64,000 bases of DNA from Sodalis sp. dw_96 (GCF_018449575.1 NZ_JAAVUT010000003.1:372001-436000); one strand, 5' to 3'. Positions 1-9,235 are shown, counted from the first letter of the stretch. Notes: a model not told the origin generated them from the sequence alone. Made by a program: numbers and translations.

Positions 1-1
1 C

Positions 2-739
2 ATGAGCGAAATCATTTACGGCATTCACGCCGTTAAAGCTTTATTGGACCGCGATCCGCAACGTTTTCTCGATGTTTATATCCTGAAAGGACGCGACGAT
101 CGTCGCCTGCATGCCCTGATTGTCGAGCTGGAAGCGGCGGGAATTGTCATTCAGGTAGCGAACCGGCAGTGGCTTGATGAAAAAGTCGAAGGGGAGGTGC
201 ATCAGGGTATCGTGGCGCGGGTCCAGGAAGGACGGCAGTTACAGGAAAACGATTTGCCCGGCTTGCTGCAACAGCACGCCGCTCCTTTTCTGCTGGTGCT
301 GGACGGCGTCACGGATCCCCATAATCTGGGAGCCTGCCTGCGCAGTGCCGACGCCGCCGGCGTGCATGGGGTGATAGTCCCGCGGGATCGTTCCGCTCCC
401 CTTAGCGCCATCGCCAAAAAGGTCGCCAGCGGCGCGGCGGAGACCGTGCCCTTGATTCGTGTCACTAACCTGGCGCGAACGCTGCGTTTGTTGCAAGAAA
501 ACAATGTCTGGGTTGTCGGCACCGCCGGTGAGGCGGATCATGACCTGTACCAGAGCAAGCTTACCGGTCCGTTGGCCCTGGTAATGGGCGCCGAAGGGGA
601 AGGCATGCGCCGCTTGACCCGCGAGCATTGCGATGAGCTGATAAGCATCCCCATGGCGGGTTCGGTCTCTTCGCTGAACGTGTCGGTAGCGACCGGCGTC
701 TGCCTGTTCGAGGCGGTACGCCAGCGTCAAGTCAGCTAG
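2..739 (+). CDS. rlmB: 23S rRNA (guanosine-2251-2'-O)-methyltransferase RlmB
   Basis: SPOUT-family enzyme that methylates the 2'-O of G2251 in the peptidyl-transferase P loop of 23S rRNA, using S-adenosylmethionine. The 245-residue length matches the E. coli protein, so the ATG at base 2 is probably the true start even though the ribosome binding site lies outside the window. An N-terminal RNA-binding domain covers about residues 4-80. The three SpoU motifs follow: motif 1 with [13 protein letters not shown] around residues 105-117, motif 2 with MGAEGEGM around 195-202, and motif 3 with SLNVSVATG around 224-232, which forms the trefoil knot. In E. coli rlmB follows rnr, so rnr probably lies just upstream of the window. 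Confidence 0.96.
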   Translation: MSEIIYGIHAVKALLDRDPQRFLDVYILKGRDDRRLHALIVELEAAGIVIQVANRQWLDEKVEGEVHQGIVARVQEGRQLQENDLPGLLQQHAAPFLLVLDGVTDPHNLGACLRSADAAGVHGVIVPRDRSAPLSAIAKKVASGAAETVPLIRVTNLARTLRLLQENNVWVVGTAGEADHDLYQSKLTGPLALVMGAEGEGMRRLTREHCDELISIPMAGSVSSLNVSVATGVCLFEAVRQRQVS

Positions 740-834
740 GGGCAGCGATACTCGGGCGTCAAGCATCACCGGCGCTACGCCGGCGTTGAATCGGCAAGAG
801 GTCGTGGTACGCCGGCGTCAATAATCAGCACCCT

Positions 835-865
835 GTCATAGCGGTCAATGGACGACCGCTATGAC
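835..865. terminator. 12-bp perfect inverted repeat between rlmB and bsmA
   Basis: Arms GTCATAGCGGTC and GACCGCTATGAC enclose a 7-nt spacer. It lies between the convergent rlmB and bsmA genes, so it may end both transcripts. It has no run of T, so the terminator role is inference. Confidence 0.45.
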
Positions 866-878
866 GGCATGGTGACGC

Positions 879-1187
879 TTAACGATACAATATGACATCA
901 GCGCGCCATTTGCCCGAGGTCACCAGTTCCGATAACGCGACAATCTGGTAATAGGTGGCATGAGCGGCATTGGCCTTGACGCGAACCGCATGCTCGACGT
1001 CCATCGGGCTGCCGCGTCTTACCACGGTGATTCGGTCGAGAACCTGCAGTGACCCGGCCTGATCGCGCTGGATTTCCTGCGCCTGATGGGTGGGCGGCGG
1101 CGGCGGGACCGGTTTGCCTTCCAATATACTGCACCCTGTAAGGGCCAGCAAACCGAGGGCGGTAACCATAACGGATAGCGGTTTCAT
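879..1187 (-). CDS. bsmA: BsmA-like DUF1471 lipoprotein
   Basis: Small predicted outer-membrane lipoprotein of the YhcN/BsmA (DUF1471) family, linked in E. coli to biofilm formation and peroxide or acid stress. The 102-residue product starts with a lipoprotein signal whose lipobox LTGC ends at Cys19. A proline-rich linker with PVPPPPPTH follows. The DUF1471 domain then ends in the typical ATYYQIVAL...GKWRADVILYR pattern. It is adjacent to yjfP on the opposite strand, as in E. coli, where bsmA (yjfO) precedes yjfP. A second member of the family, yhcN, occurs at 24.1 kb. The family assignment is firm; the exact paralogue rests on the lipobox and the yjfP neighbour. Confidence 0.85.
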   Translation of the reverse strand: MKPLSVMVTALGLLALTGCSILEGKPVPPPPPTHQAQEIQRDQAGSLQVLDRITVVRRGSPMDVEHAVRVKANAAHATYYQIVALSELVTSGKWRADVILYR

Positions 1188-1334
1188 GGGATATGTGCCA
1201 TTAAGTTCAACATGAGTAGTATATCCCAGTATCCGGCGCTTCGGCCTTGATGCGCATTAAAAATCAAAAGGCCGCCGACCCATAACAAGGCTTGAGTTTT
1301 GCCGGTTCCCCTGTGGCTGTTCAAAGGAGGTATT

Positions 1335-2084
1335 ATGGTTGAGATGCATCAGGAATCCATCGACGGCGTCGAAGTGATACATGCGGTACCGGCAGGTCTT
1401 TACTCGCAGCCGCTGCCGACGATTTTCTTTTATCATGGGTATACCTCCTCCAAAGAAGTGTACAGCTATTTTGGTTATGCCCTGGCAAAAGCCGGGTTTC
1501 GCGTTATTTTGCCGGACGCCCCCATGCACGGCGCCCGTTTTAGCGGCGATGAACAGCAGCGCCTGGGGCATTTCTGGGACATCCTGCGGACGAATATCGA
1601 TGAATTACCGGTCTTGAAAGCCCATTTCCAACAACAGGGGCTGATTGACCCGGAACGTATCGGTGTTTGCGGCGCATCCTTGGGCGGCATGACCGCGCTG
1701 GGGGCCATGGCCCGTTACCCCTGGCTAAAGGCGGCGGCGGAATTCATGGGATCCGGCGATTATCTGCGGCTTGCCAAAACCTTGTTTCCGCCGGTACCAT
1801 TAACCTCGTCCTCCCGTCAAAAGGAATTTGAACAGCGTATGGCCCCCCTGGCTGAGTACGAGGTATTCCACCAGTTGGATAAGCTCGGCGATAGGCCCCT
1901 GCTGCTCTGGCACGGCGACGCCGACCCGCTGGTGCCGGCGGAGGAAAGCCGCCGGCTGTATCAGGCGCTGGTGGCGCAGGGGAGCGATAGCCGGGTGACC
2001 TATATTACCGAACCCGGCATCGGGCATAAAATCACGGTGTCCGCCCTGGCGGCGGCGGTGTTTTTTTTCCAGCGTAATTTGTGA
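1335..2084 (+). CDS. yjfP: esterase YjfP (alpha/beta hydrolase)
   Basis: Cytoplasmic alpha/beta-hydrolase with carboxylesterase activity on short acyl esters; the natural substrate is unknown. The frame opens at 1299, but the start is placed at ATG 1335. A strong AAAGGAGG lies 4 nt upstream, and the resulting 249 residues equal the E. coli length. Visible features are the oxyanion-region pattern FYHGYTSS near residue 35, the nucleophile elbow GASLGG (Ser near residue 115), an acid-loop region WHGDADPLVP near 195, and the His of GIGHKI near the C-terminus. It is monocistronic, with bsmA divergent upstream. Confidence 0.92.
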   Translation: MVEMHQESIDGVEVIHAVPAGLYSQPLPTIFFYHGYTSSKEVYSYFGYALAKAGFRVILPDAPMHGARFSGDEQQRLGHFWDILRTNIDELPVLKAHFQQQGLIDPERIGVCGASLGGMTALGAMARYPWLKAAAEFMGSGDYLRLAKTLFPPVPLTSSSRQKEFEQRMAPLAEYEVFHQLDKLGDRPLLLWHGDADPLVPAEESRRLYQALVAQGSDSRVTYITEPGIGHKITVSALAAAVFFFQRNL

Positions 2085-2110
2085 TTTCGCCGCCCGGCCA
2101 CGGATCCAAG

Positions 2111-2136
2111 GCAGAAAAAAGCCCCTCTAGGGGGCT
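2111..2136 (-). terminator. Rho-independent terminator-like hairpin, U tract on minus strand
   Basis: The hairpin has arms AGCCCC and GGGGCT at 2120-2136, preceded on the plus strand by six A, which becomes a U run on the minus strand. No minus-strand gene precedes it nearby. It may therefore act mainly as a hairpin at the yjfP 3' end, where the plus-strand T run lies farther off, at about 2151. Confidence 0.5.
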
Positions 2137-2309
2137 GAATATGAAGACATGTTTTTATTTTTGTATATCCCCTGGTGTTGGGATATCGGGATAACCTTAT
2201 GCTGTTCCGACCGGTGGCGGCGCATCTCAGGTCAAATTCAAGTTATTTAGTATATGACAGACTGCCATAGGGAGAAATAATACTTTATTGATTGAGTTAA
2301 TCAGTTTTT

Positions 2310-2368
2310 TTGACATAAAAAGACTTTTTTAAATAGTTTATTTGCTAATTAATGACTGCCTATATTAT
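2310..2368 (+). promoter_or_regulatory. Candidate promoter(s) of rpsF-priB-rpsR-rplI
   Basis: A consensus -35 TTGACA at 2310-2315 is followed 16 nt later by AATAGT. A second candidate -10 (TATATT or TATTAT, 2361-2368) is followed by a GC-rich stretch typical of stringently controlled ribosomal promoters, but its -35 is poor. The start site cannot be decided from the sequence. Confidence 0.4.
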
Positions 2369-2535
2369 TAGGCCGCCGCCGCCAGGCTGTGGACACAATC
2401 AGTCCTTGTATTCCCGCCCCCATAAATGTAAGATTGCGCGTCATTTTTCGACCGCACAATTATCACGTTCCTTGCTTCCATGGGCCGCGGTTGACCCGGA
2501 CAGGAGGCTGAATAATCCGTAAGGAGCAATTCTGT

Positions 2536-2931
2536 ATGCGTCATTACGAAATCGTTTTTATGGTACATCCTGATCAAAGCGAACAGGTTGCCGGCATGAT
2601 TGAGCGCTATACCGCTGTTATCACCAATGCGGAGGGTATCATTCATCGTCTGGAAGACTGGGGCCGTCGTCAGCTGGCTTACCCAATCAACAAACTGCAC
2701 AAAGCTCACTATGTTCTGCTGAACGTAGAAGCCACGCAGGAAGTGATTGATGAGCTGGAAACAAACTTCCGCTTTAACGACGCCGTTATCCGCAGCATGA
2801 TCATGCGCGTTAAGCATGCCGTCACCGAAGCTTCACCCATGGTGAAAGCGAAAGACGAACGTCGCGATCGTCGTGAAGATTTCGCCACCGAAGTCAACGA
2901 TGATAATGATGCTGGGGATTCTGAAGAGTAA
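2536..2931 (+). CDS. rpsF: 30S ribosomal protein bS6
   Basis: Ribosomal protein S6 of the central platform of the small subunit, which binds with S18. The 131 residues equal the E. coli length. The start begins [18 protein letters not shown], and TAAGGAGCAATTCTGT provides the ribosome binding site. The acidic tail ends in DSEE, the type of C-terminus to which RimK adds glutamates in E. coli. It is the first gene of the conserved rpsF-priB-rpsR-rplI operon, and its stop is followed closely by priB. Confidence 0.98.
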   Translation: MRHYEIVFMVHPDQSEQVAGMIERYTAVITNAEGIIHRLEDWGRRQLAYPINKLHKAHYVLLNVEATQEVIDELETNFRFNDAVIRSMIMRVKHAVTEASPMVKAKDERRDRREDFATEVNDDNDAGDSEE

Positions 2932-2937
2932 TTGATG

Positions 2938-3487
<550 letters not shown>

Positions 3488-3525
3488 TCGGTCACTGTCC
3501 AATAAGACTTTGAGAGGATAAGGTA

Positions 3526-3978
3526 ATGCAAGTTATTCTGCTTGATAAGATTGCCAACAAGGGCAAATTAGGCGATACGGTTGACGTTAAAGCGGGCTAT
3601 GCCCGTAACTACTTGGTACCGCAAGGCAAAGCCGTTCCGGCCACCAAGAAAAACGTTGCTGAATTCGAAGGGCGTCGCGCCGAGCTGGAAGCCGAAGTGG
3701 CCAAGGTTCAGGCCGAAGCACAGGCTCGCGCCGATAAAATCACTGCGCTGGGCAGCGTCACCATCGCGTCTAAAGCAGGCGATGAAGGTAAACTGTTCGG
3801 TTCTGTGGGCACCCGCGATATCGCCGAAGCCATCACCGCCGCCGGCGTTGCCGTCGCCAAAAGCGAAGTGCGCCTGCCGAATGGCGTTTTGCGTACTATC
3901 GGCGATCACGATATCTCCATCCAGGTTCATGGCGAAATTTTCGCTACCCTTGATGTGGTTGTGGTAGCTGAAGCCTAA
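3526..3978 (+). CDS. rplI: 50S ribosomal protein bL9
   Basis: Ribosomal protein L9, an elongated large-subunit protein near the L1 stalk that helps limit frameshifting. It has 150 residues against 149 in E. coli. The N-terminal domain starts [17 protein letters not shown] and carries the [13 protein letters not shown] signature. A long alpha-helix of about residues 45-75 ([19 protein letters not shown]) joins it to the C-terminal RNA-binding domain. GAGAGGATAAGGTA precedes the ATG. It is the last gene of the operon and is followed by a strong terminator hairpin. Confidence 0.98.
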   Translation: MQVILLDKIANKGKLGDTVDVKAGYARNYLVPQGKAVPATKKNVAEFEGRRAELEAEVAKVQAEAQARADKITALGSVTIASKAGDEGKLFGSVGTRDIAEAITAAGVAVAKSEVRLPNGVLRTIGDHDISIQVHGEIFATLDVVVVAEA

Positions 3979-4006
3979 TCGAACGATTAAGCGATAGTAA
4001 AACTAC

Positions 4007-4033
4007 AAACGCCGGCGAAATGCCGGCGTTTTG
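4007..4033. terminator. Terminator between rplI and ytfB
   Basis: The hairpin ACGCCGGC-GAAA-TGCCGGCGT is flanked by an A-rich and a T-rich side. It lies between the convergent rplI and ytfB genes and probably serves both strands. Confidence 0.8.
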
Positions 4034-4035
4034 CA

Positions 4036-4680
4036 TTAATTGCGTATATAGCTGCCGTCGGTTTGGCGGACGAACCTCACGCGGGTGGTGGGGCTGGTTT
4101 CAATTTCAAGTGATGTGACCACTCCCTGGGGATTCACATGAATATCCACCTGCTGGCCGGCATGTAAACTGCTGAGCGGCTTATCGTCTCCTTCCGCCTG
4201 CGCCATGGCAAAAACGTCCGCAACCGGCAGATTGTGTTCGCGGAACAATTGCGCCAGAGTTTGCCCATCAGCTATCCGATAGCGCTGAAGCTGGCCGTTG
4301 GCTGGCGCTGTCGGCGCGGCGGGGGGAGCCGGCGCGTTATTGACGATTTCCGCCTGCATCACCCCCCCAGGCCCGGTCTGGTCGGCCACCTGCGGCGGCG
4401 GCGGGGTAGTGTCGCTGGGGGAATAGGGCCAAAGTATGGCCAGCAGGATAACGGCGGCGCAAATCAGGATCCCGCGCCGGTGAAACAAGGGTAAAGGTCT
4501 CATCCATTTGAACTGTTCAGGCAGATACCATAATTTTTTTAGTGGAGTCAGCATTGGACGGCCTGCTGTTTCGGAATTATCATCGGGTCGCGGGCGTCGT
4601 GGCCACTTCCATTTGATCCCGCTAAATCCTGGCACGGAAAACGCCGGGTTCTTGTTTTTCCCGGGCGCAATTCTGCCCAT
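4036..4680 (-). CDS. ytfB: OapA-family cell division/envelope protein YtfB
   Basis: Inner-membrane protein of the opacity-associated protein A family; E. coli YtfB binds glycans and influences cell division. It has 214 residues. The cytoplasmic N-terminus contains the OapA N-terminal motif around PLPLFHRRG (about residues 60-70). One transmembrane segment spans about 70-83 (ILICAAVILLAILW). A proline/alanine-rich linker of about 90-130 follows. The LysM-like OapA domain of about 130-214 contains YRIADGQTLAQLFREHNLP and ends DGSYIRN. The start at 4680 has AGAGAGG upstream. It lies between rplI and fklB, as in E. coli. Confidence 0.9.
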   Translation of the reverse strand: MGRIAPGKNKNPAFSVPGFSGIKWKWPRRPRPDDNSETAGRPMLTPLKKLWYLPEQFKWMRPLPLFHRRGILICAAVILLAILWPYSPSDTTPPPPQVADQTGPGGVMQAEIVNNAPAPPAAPTAPANGQLQRYRIADGQTLAQLFREHNLPVADVFAMAQAEGDDKPLSSLHAGQQVDIHVNPQGVVTSLEIETSPTTRVRFVRQTDGSYIRN

Positions 4681-4877
4681 GATAACCTCTCTTGCAATGG
4701 TTTTTTTCTAACCCGGGGAAGTATAAAGCGGAGCACACTGAACCTCCATGCTTAATTGACCCTGACTGCGAAGCAATCCGCCTGAGGCGGGACACATTAT
4801 CATCATAGAGGATTTTACCCGAAACGCCCGCGCTGTTATGCTGCGCCTTACGCTTTTTATCAATTCAAGGATAAATG

Positions 4878-5498
4878 ATGACTACACCTTCTTTAGACAG
4901 CGTCGAAGCCCAGGCCAGTTACGGTATTGGCTTACAAGTGGGCCAGCAGCTGCAGGAGTCGGGGCTGGAAGGGCTATTGCCGGAAGCGTTGCTGGCAGGG
5001 CTAACCGACGCGTTGGAGGGCCATGCGCCGGCGGTGCCGGTGGACGCCATTCACCGGGCGCTGCGTCTGATCCACGAGCGCGCCGATGCGGTGCGTCTGG
5101 AACGTCAGCAGCATTTGGCGGTGGCGGGGAAGCAGTTTCTTGAAGCAAATGCCAAAGAGGAGGGGGTCAGCCAGACCGAATCCGGTTTACAGTTCAAAGT
5201 GCTGCAGCAAGGCGAAGGGGCGATACCGTCGCGCCAGGATCGGGTGCGCGTTCACTACACCGGACGCTTGCTGGACGGCACGGTATTCGACAGTTCGGTA
5301 CAGCGCGGCCAGCCGGCGGAGTTTCCGGTTAACGGCGTCATCCCGGGATGGATTGAAGCTCTTACCTTGATGCCTCTCGGTTCCCGGTGGGAACTCTATA
5401 TCCCCCAGAACCTGGCCTATGGCGAAAGGGGTGCGGGGGCGTCCATTCCGCCGTTCAGCGCCCTGATTTTCGAAGTCGAATTGCTTGAAATCCTCTGA
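4878..5498 (+). CDS. fklB: FKBP-type peptidyl-prolyl isomerase FklB (FKBP22)
   Basis: Dimeric FKBP22-type isomerase that catalyses cis-trans isomerisation of Xaa-Pro bonds. ATG 4878 is preferred over ATG 4875 because the AAGG at 4867-4870 is then 7 nt away and the product is 206 residues, as in E. coli. The N-terminal helical dimerisation domain of about 1-90 includes [12 protein letters not shown]. The C-terminal FKBP domain of about 110-206 includes [28 protein letters not shown] and LAYGERGAG, then ends FEVELLEIL. No signal peptide is seen. Confidence 0.96.
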   Translation: MTTPSLDSVEAQASYGIGLQVGQQLQESGLEGLLPEALLAGLTDALEGHAPAVPVDAIHRALRLIHERADAVRLERQQHLAVAGKQFLEANAKEEGVSQTESGLQFKVLQQGEGAIPSRQDRVRVHYTGRLLDGTVFDSSVQRGQPAEFPVNGVIPGWIEALTLMPLGSRWELYIPQNLAYGERGAGASIPPFSALIFEVELLEIL

Positions 5499-5592
5499 TA
5501 ACCTCGCCGGGGTAATTTTCACTCTGCCCCGGCCTTGCCGCCCGCCGATGGAATGGCTTTTCGCAGGAAATAACACTAGTCTGATACATTAT

Positions 5593-5637
5593 GTATACCC
5601 AATAGCTTTCAAGCTGCAGCTTGAAGGATGACGGGTA
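5593..5637. repeat. Internally deleted ERIC element (45 bp)
   Basis: Both ends of an ERIC repeat are present (GTATACCC at one end, GGATGACGGGTA at the other) but the central conserved palindrome is missing. What remains is a short palindrome around CTTTCAAGCTGCAGCTTGAAG. It lies just upstream of cysQ. Confidence 0.75.
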
Positions 5638-5660
5638 GGGTGGAAAATGTGAGGTGTGCA

Positions 5661-6407
5661 ATGATCGAACAGATTAGCCGGCTGGCGCGTGAAGCGGGAG
5701 CGGCTATTATGCAAGTCTATGACGGGGATATGCCCCTTGAACTGACCCATAAGCAAGACGCGTCGCCGTTAACCGCGGCGGATTTGGCCGCGCATGAGGT
5801 TATTGCCAACGGGCTCGGCGCTCTGGCGCCGGAGATCCCGGTATTGTCAGAAGAAGATCCTCCCGCCTGGGAGATCCGACGCGGCTGGACTCGCTACTGG
5901 CTGGTTGACCCTCTGGACGGCACCAAAGAATTTTTGCGGCGCAACGGCGAATTCACGGTGAACATTGCGTTGATTGAGGAAGGTCTGCCGGTGATGGGCG
6001 TGGTCTATGCTCCGGCCACCGATATTTTATATGCGGCCGATAGAGACCATGCCTGGAAAATCACCGCGGACGGCCAGCGGCTGGATATTCATTGTAAAGA
6101 AGCCCGGCCGCCGCTGGTGGTGGTAAGCCGCTCTCATAGCGACGATCGGGAGTTGCAGGATTATCTGGCGCAGTTGGGCGAGCATCAGACGGTGTCCATC
6201 GGTTCATCCTTGAAATTTTGCCTGGTGGCGGAAGGCAGCGCGCAGTTGTACCCGCGCTTCGGACCCACCAGCGTTTGGGATACCGCCGCCGGACATGCGG
6301 TAGCCGCCGCCGCCGGTGCGCTGGTCAACGACTGGACCGGTCATGCGCTGGATTACCATCCCCGCGAATCCTTTTTGAATCCGGGCTTTCGGGTGTCGTT
6401 GTTCTAA
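5661..6407 (+). CDS. cysQ: 3'(2'),5'-bisphosphate nucleotidase CysQ
   Basis: Removes the 3'-phosphate of PAP, the by-product of sulfate assimilation, at the membrane surface; Mg2+-dependent, inositol-monophosphatase superfamily. The frame opens at 5628 inside an ERIC remnant, so the start is set at ATG 5661 (AGGTG upstream). This gives 248 residues beginning [13 protein letters not shown], matching E. coli. Metal-binding motifs are EEDP near residue 65, [12 protein letters not shown] near 85 and [14 protein letters not shown] near 210. It is convergent with ytfJ, with only 6 nt between the stops. Confidence 0.95.
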   Translation: MIEQISRLAREAGAAIMQVYDGDMPLELTHKQDASPLTAADLAAHEVIANGLGALAPEIPVLSEEDPPAWEIRRGWTRYWLVDPLDGTKEFLRRNGEFTVNIALIEEGLPVMGVVYAPATDILYAADRDHAWKITADGQRLDIHCKEARPPLVVVSRSHSDDRELQDYLAQLGEHQTVSIGSSLKFCLVAEGSAQLYPRFGPTSVWDTAAGHAVAAAAGALVNDWTGHALDYHPRESFLNPGFRVSLF

Positions 6408-6413
6408 CACCCT

Positions 6414-6980
6414 TTACATTGCACCGCGGGGTAACAGGCGGTGCAATAAATCGATAACCTGCTGTATATCCTGCAGCGTCAACGCCCCCTCCTTGATATA
6501 GCGAATCCTCCCACGGGTATCCAGCACCACAATCGCCGAACTTTTGGCCTGTAAGCCCCATGCCCGGCGCACGTCGCCGTGGCTATCAAGGATAAACTGG
6601 GATGCGGGGGACATTTTTTTATTGTTTTCCAGCCAGTTGCGTGAATAAGCCACACTACCGAACAAGGCGTCGTCCCCATTGACGATAGTCGTCGTTTGGT
6701 AATATTTCTCCGGTAAATTAGCTCCCTTGACGGATTCAATCATGGCGGCGTTCATCTCGCTGGCGGATGTGCGGGCGGCCATATGCTGGACCAGATGAAC
6801 TTTTCCTTTCAACTGCGCGCTATTCCAGAATTTATAGCTAAACTCGTTATTCTGGTAGAGCAGCTCTCCCTGTTCGGCGACGCCCACTTTGGGCAGAAGG
6901 GCGCCGAGATGCAGATTATGGGCTTGCAGACCGAACGGTAAAAACAGGGCAAATATCAGCAACCAGTGACGGCAGTGCAT
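6414..6980 (-). CDS. ytfJ: YtfJ-family periplasmic protein
   Basis: Exported protein of the YtfJ family with a predicted thioredoxin-like fold; its biological role is not established. It has 188 residues, with a signal peptide ending near FGLQAHN (cleavage about residue 20). The body contains GKVHLVQHMAARTSAS where a thioredoxin would carry its CxxC pair. No such cysteine pair is present, so redox activity is unlikely. It is convergent with cysQ; a 10-bp inverted repeat inside its 3' end may act as the cysQ terminator. Confidence 0.88.
   Translation of the reverse strand: MHCRHWLLIFALFLPFGLQAHNLHLGALLPKVGVAEQGELLYQNNEFSYKFWNSAQLKGKVHLVQHMAARTSASEMNAAMIESVKGANLPEKYYQTTTIVNGDDALFGSVAYSRNWLENNKKMSPASQFILDSHGDVRRAWGLQAKSSAIVVLDTRGRIRYIKEGALTLQDIQQVIDLLHRLLPRGAM
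6418..6447 (+). terminator. Hairpin overlapping the 3' end of ytfJ
   Basis: Perfect 10-bp arms ATTGCACCGC and GCGGTGCAAT surround a 10-nt loop just after the cysQ stop and inside the ytfJ coding end. It lacks a T run, so function as a terminator is inferred from position only. Confidence 0.4.
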
Positions 6981-7001
6981 GAGACGGCTCCTTCAATTGA
7001 G

Positions 7002-7039
7002 CGGGCAAGGCCGCCGGCGTTGTTCAGGGACCTTGCCCG
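7002..7039. repeat. Inverted repeat upstream of ytfJ
   Basis: Perfect 9-bp arms CGGGCAAGG and CCTTGCCCG lie 20 nt apart in the 292-bp ytfJ-ytfK intergenic region. The position is compatible with the ytfJ 5' untranslated region. The rest of this gap (7040-7272) shows no gene. Confidence 0.4.
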
Positions 7040-7272
7040 GGGTCGCCCCGTTGCCGCGCCCGCTGTGGGGGGCATATTCAGAATAAAAGTACTGCTTCAA
7101 GTGATAGGGCTTTTATAGCGTTCTGTCAAATTATGTAAATCCAGCTTAGCGTCCTGAAACTGCGTGAACTAATGCACATATGGCCACTCTTAATAAATGG
7201 TAGTGTTAGTACTCTTGCCAACCGGCGTTTCGCAGGGCAGGACGACGTTAATAACGGGAGCAACGTAAAAAA

Positions 7273-7479
7273 ATGAGAATCTTCCATCGCTATAACGCTA
7301 TTAAGGTAGCAACCTATGTTAAGACCTTATTTCGCGGCAGAATCTATATCAAGGGGTTCGGCGCCTTTGAGTTTGATAAAGGTAAGATACTGGTGCCCAA
7401 GGTCCGCGATAAGCAGCATTTCCATGTTATGTCCGAAGTAAACCGGCAGGTTATGCGATTGCAGTCCGAGATGGCCTGA
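7273..7479 (+). CDS. ytfK: YtfK, DUF1107 stress protein (SpoT-stimulating)
   Basis: Small DUF1107 protein. E. coli YtfK interacts with SpoT and favours (p)ppGpp accumulation under phosphate and fatty-acid starvation. The 68 residues equal the E. coli length. They begin [17 protein letters not shown], have the core [20 protein letters not shown], and end [16 protein letters not shown]. The ribosome binding site (GGGAG, 12 nt upstream) is distant. In E. coli ytfK is PhoB-controlled; only a weak CTGTCAA half-site is seen here, at 7123, so that regulation is not shown. Confidence 0.95.
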   Translation: MRIFHRYNAIKVATYVKTLFRGRIYIKGFGAFEFDKGKILVPKVRDKQHFHVMSEVNRQVMRLQSEMA

Positions 7480-7486
7480 CGGCCTT

Positions 7487-7518
7487 GCCCCTGCGGGATG
7501 CCTTGCATCAGCAGGGGC
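7487..7518 (+). terminator. Putative ytfK terminator
   Basis: The 8-bp arms GCCCCTGC and GCAGGGGC lie right after the ytfK stop and are followed by a T-rich stretch (CCCTTCTTTCTC). A long loop weakens the call. Confidence 0.5.
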
Positions 7519-7644
7519 GGCCCTTCTTTCTCAGGTTTGCTCTACTCCCCACTACTGCTCACATCAGCCGCAAGTTCTCAATGAAGCGGGCGCAGTTCCC
7601 TGTTAGGCTGCTTTGGAGAAGTCATAAGCAGGCGCATTTCCCTG

Positions 7645-8976
7645 TCACGCCACGTTGGACTTGCCGGAGGTCGGCGCCAGCACCAGAGTGGACTTCTCTT
7701 CCAGTCGGGTGACCAGCAATTGATCGATTTTATAGCTGTCGATATCCACCACTTCAAATTTAAATCCGGCATAACGGACAAAATCGGTGCGTTTCGGGAT
7801 CTTGCGCAGCATGAACATCATAAAGCCGCCGATGGTTTCGTAATTGCCCGCCTGGGGAAATTCATCGATATGCAGCACCCGCATGACGTCGTCAATAGGC
7901 GTACCGCCCTCGATAAGCCAGGAGTTCTCGTCCCGGGTGACAATCTGTTCTTCCAAGCCCTGGCCCACCAGATCCCCCATCAGTGTGGTCATTACATCGT
8001 TCAAGGTAATGATACCCACCACCAGGGCATATTCGTTCAGGATCACGGCGAAATCCTCACCGGCGGTCTTGAAGCTCTCCAATGCTTCCGACAGCGTCAG
8101 CGTATCCGGCACAATCAGCGCCGAACGGATCTGCACGCCGCTGTTCAATGCCAGGCTTTGATTGCCCAGTACGCGATTCAGCAAATCCTTGGAATCCACG
8201 TAACCGACGATATGATCGATATTGGCGTCGCACACTAAAAACTTGGAGTGGGGATGGGTTGAAATCTTTTCTTTTATATTGTCTTCGGTCTCACGCAAAT
8301 CAAAGAATATAATGCTCTCCCTGGAGGTCATGGAAGACGGCACCGTCCGCGACTCAAGCTCGAACACATTTTCAATCAGCTCGTGTTCCTGCTTGCGCAG
8401 CACCCCGGCCAGCGCGCCGGCTTCCACCACCGCGTAGATATCGTCGGAAGTGATATCCTCTTTGCGCACCATCGGCAGTTTCAACAGGCGGAAGATAAGG
8501 TTGGCCAGGCCGTTGAATACCCATACCAGCGGACGGAATACCAACAGACAGAAGCGCATGGGGTTGATGATCCGGACGGCGCAAGCCTCCGGTGAAATCA
8601 TACCGATGCGTTTCGGGGTCAGGTCGGAGAACAGTATAAACATGCTGGTCACCAGGGTGAACGAGCAGATAAAACTGATACGATCCGCCAGCTCCGGGGA
8701 CATGAACCGCACCAGCAGGGCGGCGAAAGAGGGTGAAAAAGCCGCATCGCCCACGATACCGCCGAGGATGGCCACCGCATTAAGGCCAATCTGAATCACG
8801 GTAAAAAATATACCCGGCGTTTCCTGGAGTTTCAGCACGCGTTGGGCATTGATATTGCCCTCGTCGGCCATGAGTTTAAGCTTGATTTTGCGCGAGGCGG
8901 CCAGGGAGATTTCCGATACGGAAAAAAATGCGCTCACCGCGATTAATAGCAAAATAAGCAGGATACTGTTTAGCAT
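7645..8976 (-). CDS. ytfL: CNNM/CorC-type membrane protein YtfL
   Basis: Inner-membrane protein of the CNNM-CBS-CorC_HlyC architecture. YtfL (PaeA in Salmonella and E. coli) has been tied to polyamine export and pH tolerance. The frame extends to 9057, but the first 27 codons lie in an ERIC repeat. ATG 8976 gives 443 residues starting MLNSILLILLLIAVSAFF, as in E. coli. The CNNM (DUF21) membrane domain spans about 1-195, with FADLTPKR-like FSDLTPKRIGM near 145. The CBS pair spans about 205-335 (HPHSKFLVC, DFAVILNEYALVVGIITLND). The CorC_HlyC domain forms the C-terminus, about 350-430. Confidence 0.93.
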   Translation of the reverse strand: MLNSILLILLLIAVSAFFSVSEISLAASRKIKLKLMADEGNINAQRVLKLQETPGIFFTVIQIGLNAVAILGGIVGDAAFSPSFAALLVRFMSPELADRISFICSFTLVTSMFILFSDLTPKRIGMISPEACAVRIINPMRFCLLVFRPLVWVFNGLANLIFRLLKLPMVRKEDITSDDIYAVVEAGALAGVLRKQEHELIENVFELESRTVPSSMTSRESIIFFDLRETEDNIKEKISTHPHSKFLVCDANIDHIVGYVDSKDLLNRVLGNQSLALNSGVQIRSALIVPDTLTLSEALESFKTAGEDFAVILNEYALVVGIITLNDVMTTLMGDLVGQGLEEQIVTRDENSWLIEGGTPIDDVMRVLHIDEFPQAGNYETIGGFMMFMLRKIPKRTDFVRYAGFKFEVVDIDSYKIDQLLVTRLEEKSTLVLAPTSGKSNVA

Positions 8977-9000
8977 AGTGACCGCCTCGGGCTGACGTTC

Positions 9001-9125
9001 ATACCTTTCATCTTTCAAGCTGCGGCGGCGTTGGCTGCGCCCGCTCACCCCAGTCACTTAGTCATCTAAGCTCCTGAGGTTCACGGGCTTGCCGCCTTGC
9101 CGCAACTCGAAAGCTATCGGGTATA
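9001..9125. repeat. ERIC element upstream of ytfL
   Basis: About 125 bp with the ERIC core GCTCACCCCAGTCACTTA followed by an AAGCTCCTGAGG-type stretch. Its outer ends are ATACC and GGGTATAC. It ends about 25 bp before the ytfL start and so lies in the ytfL promoter or leader region. Confidence 0.85.
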
Positions 9126-9178
9126 CATCAGCGCGCCTTTGAAGGGCAATGTGTCGTGAGAAGGTAACAGAATGTTAC

Positions 9179-9230
9179 CGGGCTGCATTGGCAGCCCGCA
9201 TAGTATAGCAGCAGCCCCGGCAGGGCTGCT
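9179..9230 (-). terminator. Two adjacent hairpins downstream of msrA
   Basis: AGCAGCCC with GGGCTGCT (9210-9230), and CGGGCTGC with GCAGCCCG (9179-9198). They follow the msrA stop on the minus strand. Neither has a strong U tract. Confidence 0.45.
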
Positions 9231-9235
9231 AATGA

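Larger units (their letters stand above)
2085..2535. other. Intergenic region yjfP-rpsF
   Basis: 451 bp without a supported gene. It holds a hairpin with a T run on the minus strand (2111-2136), an AT-rich tract at 2265-2370 with promoter-like elements for the ribosomal operon, and about 165 nt that would be the rpsF leader. The leader contains GGCCGCCGCC around 2371. In enterobacteria the rpsF leader can bind the S6:S18 complex, but I cannot draw that fold with confidence here. Confidence 0.5.

Noticed and set aside
7123-7140. Pho box upstream of ytfK
   Set aside because: Only one CTGTCAA half-site; the second repeat 11 bp on does not match, so PhoB control is not supported.
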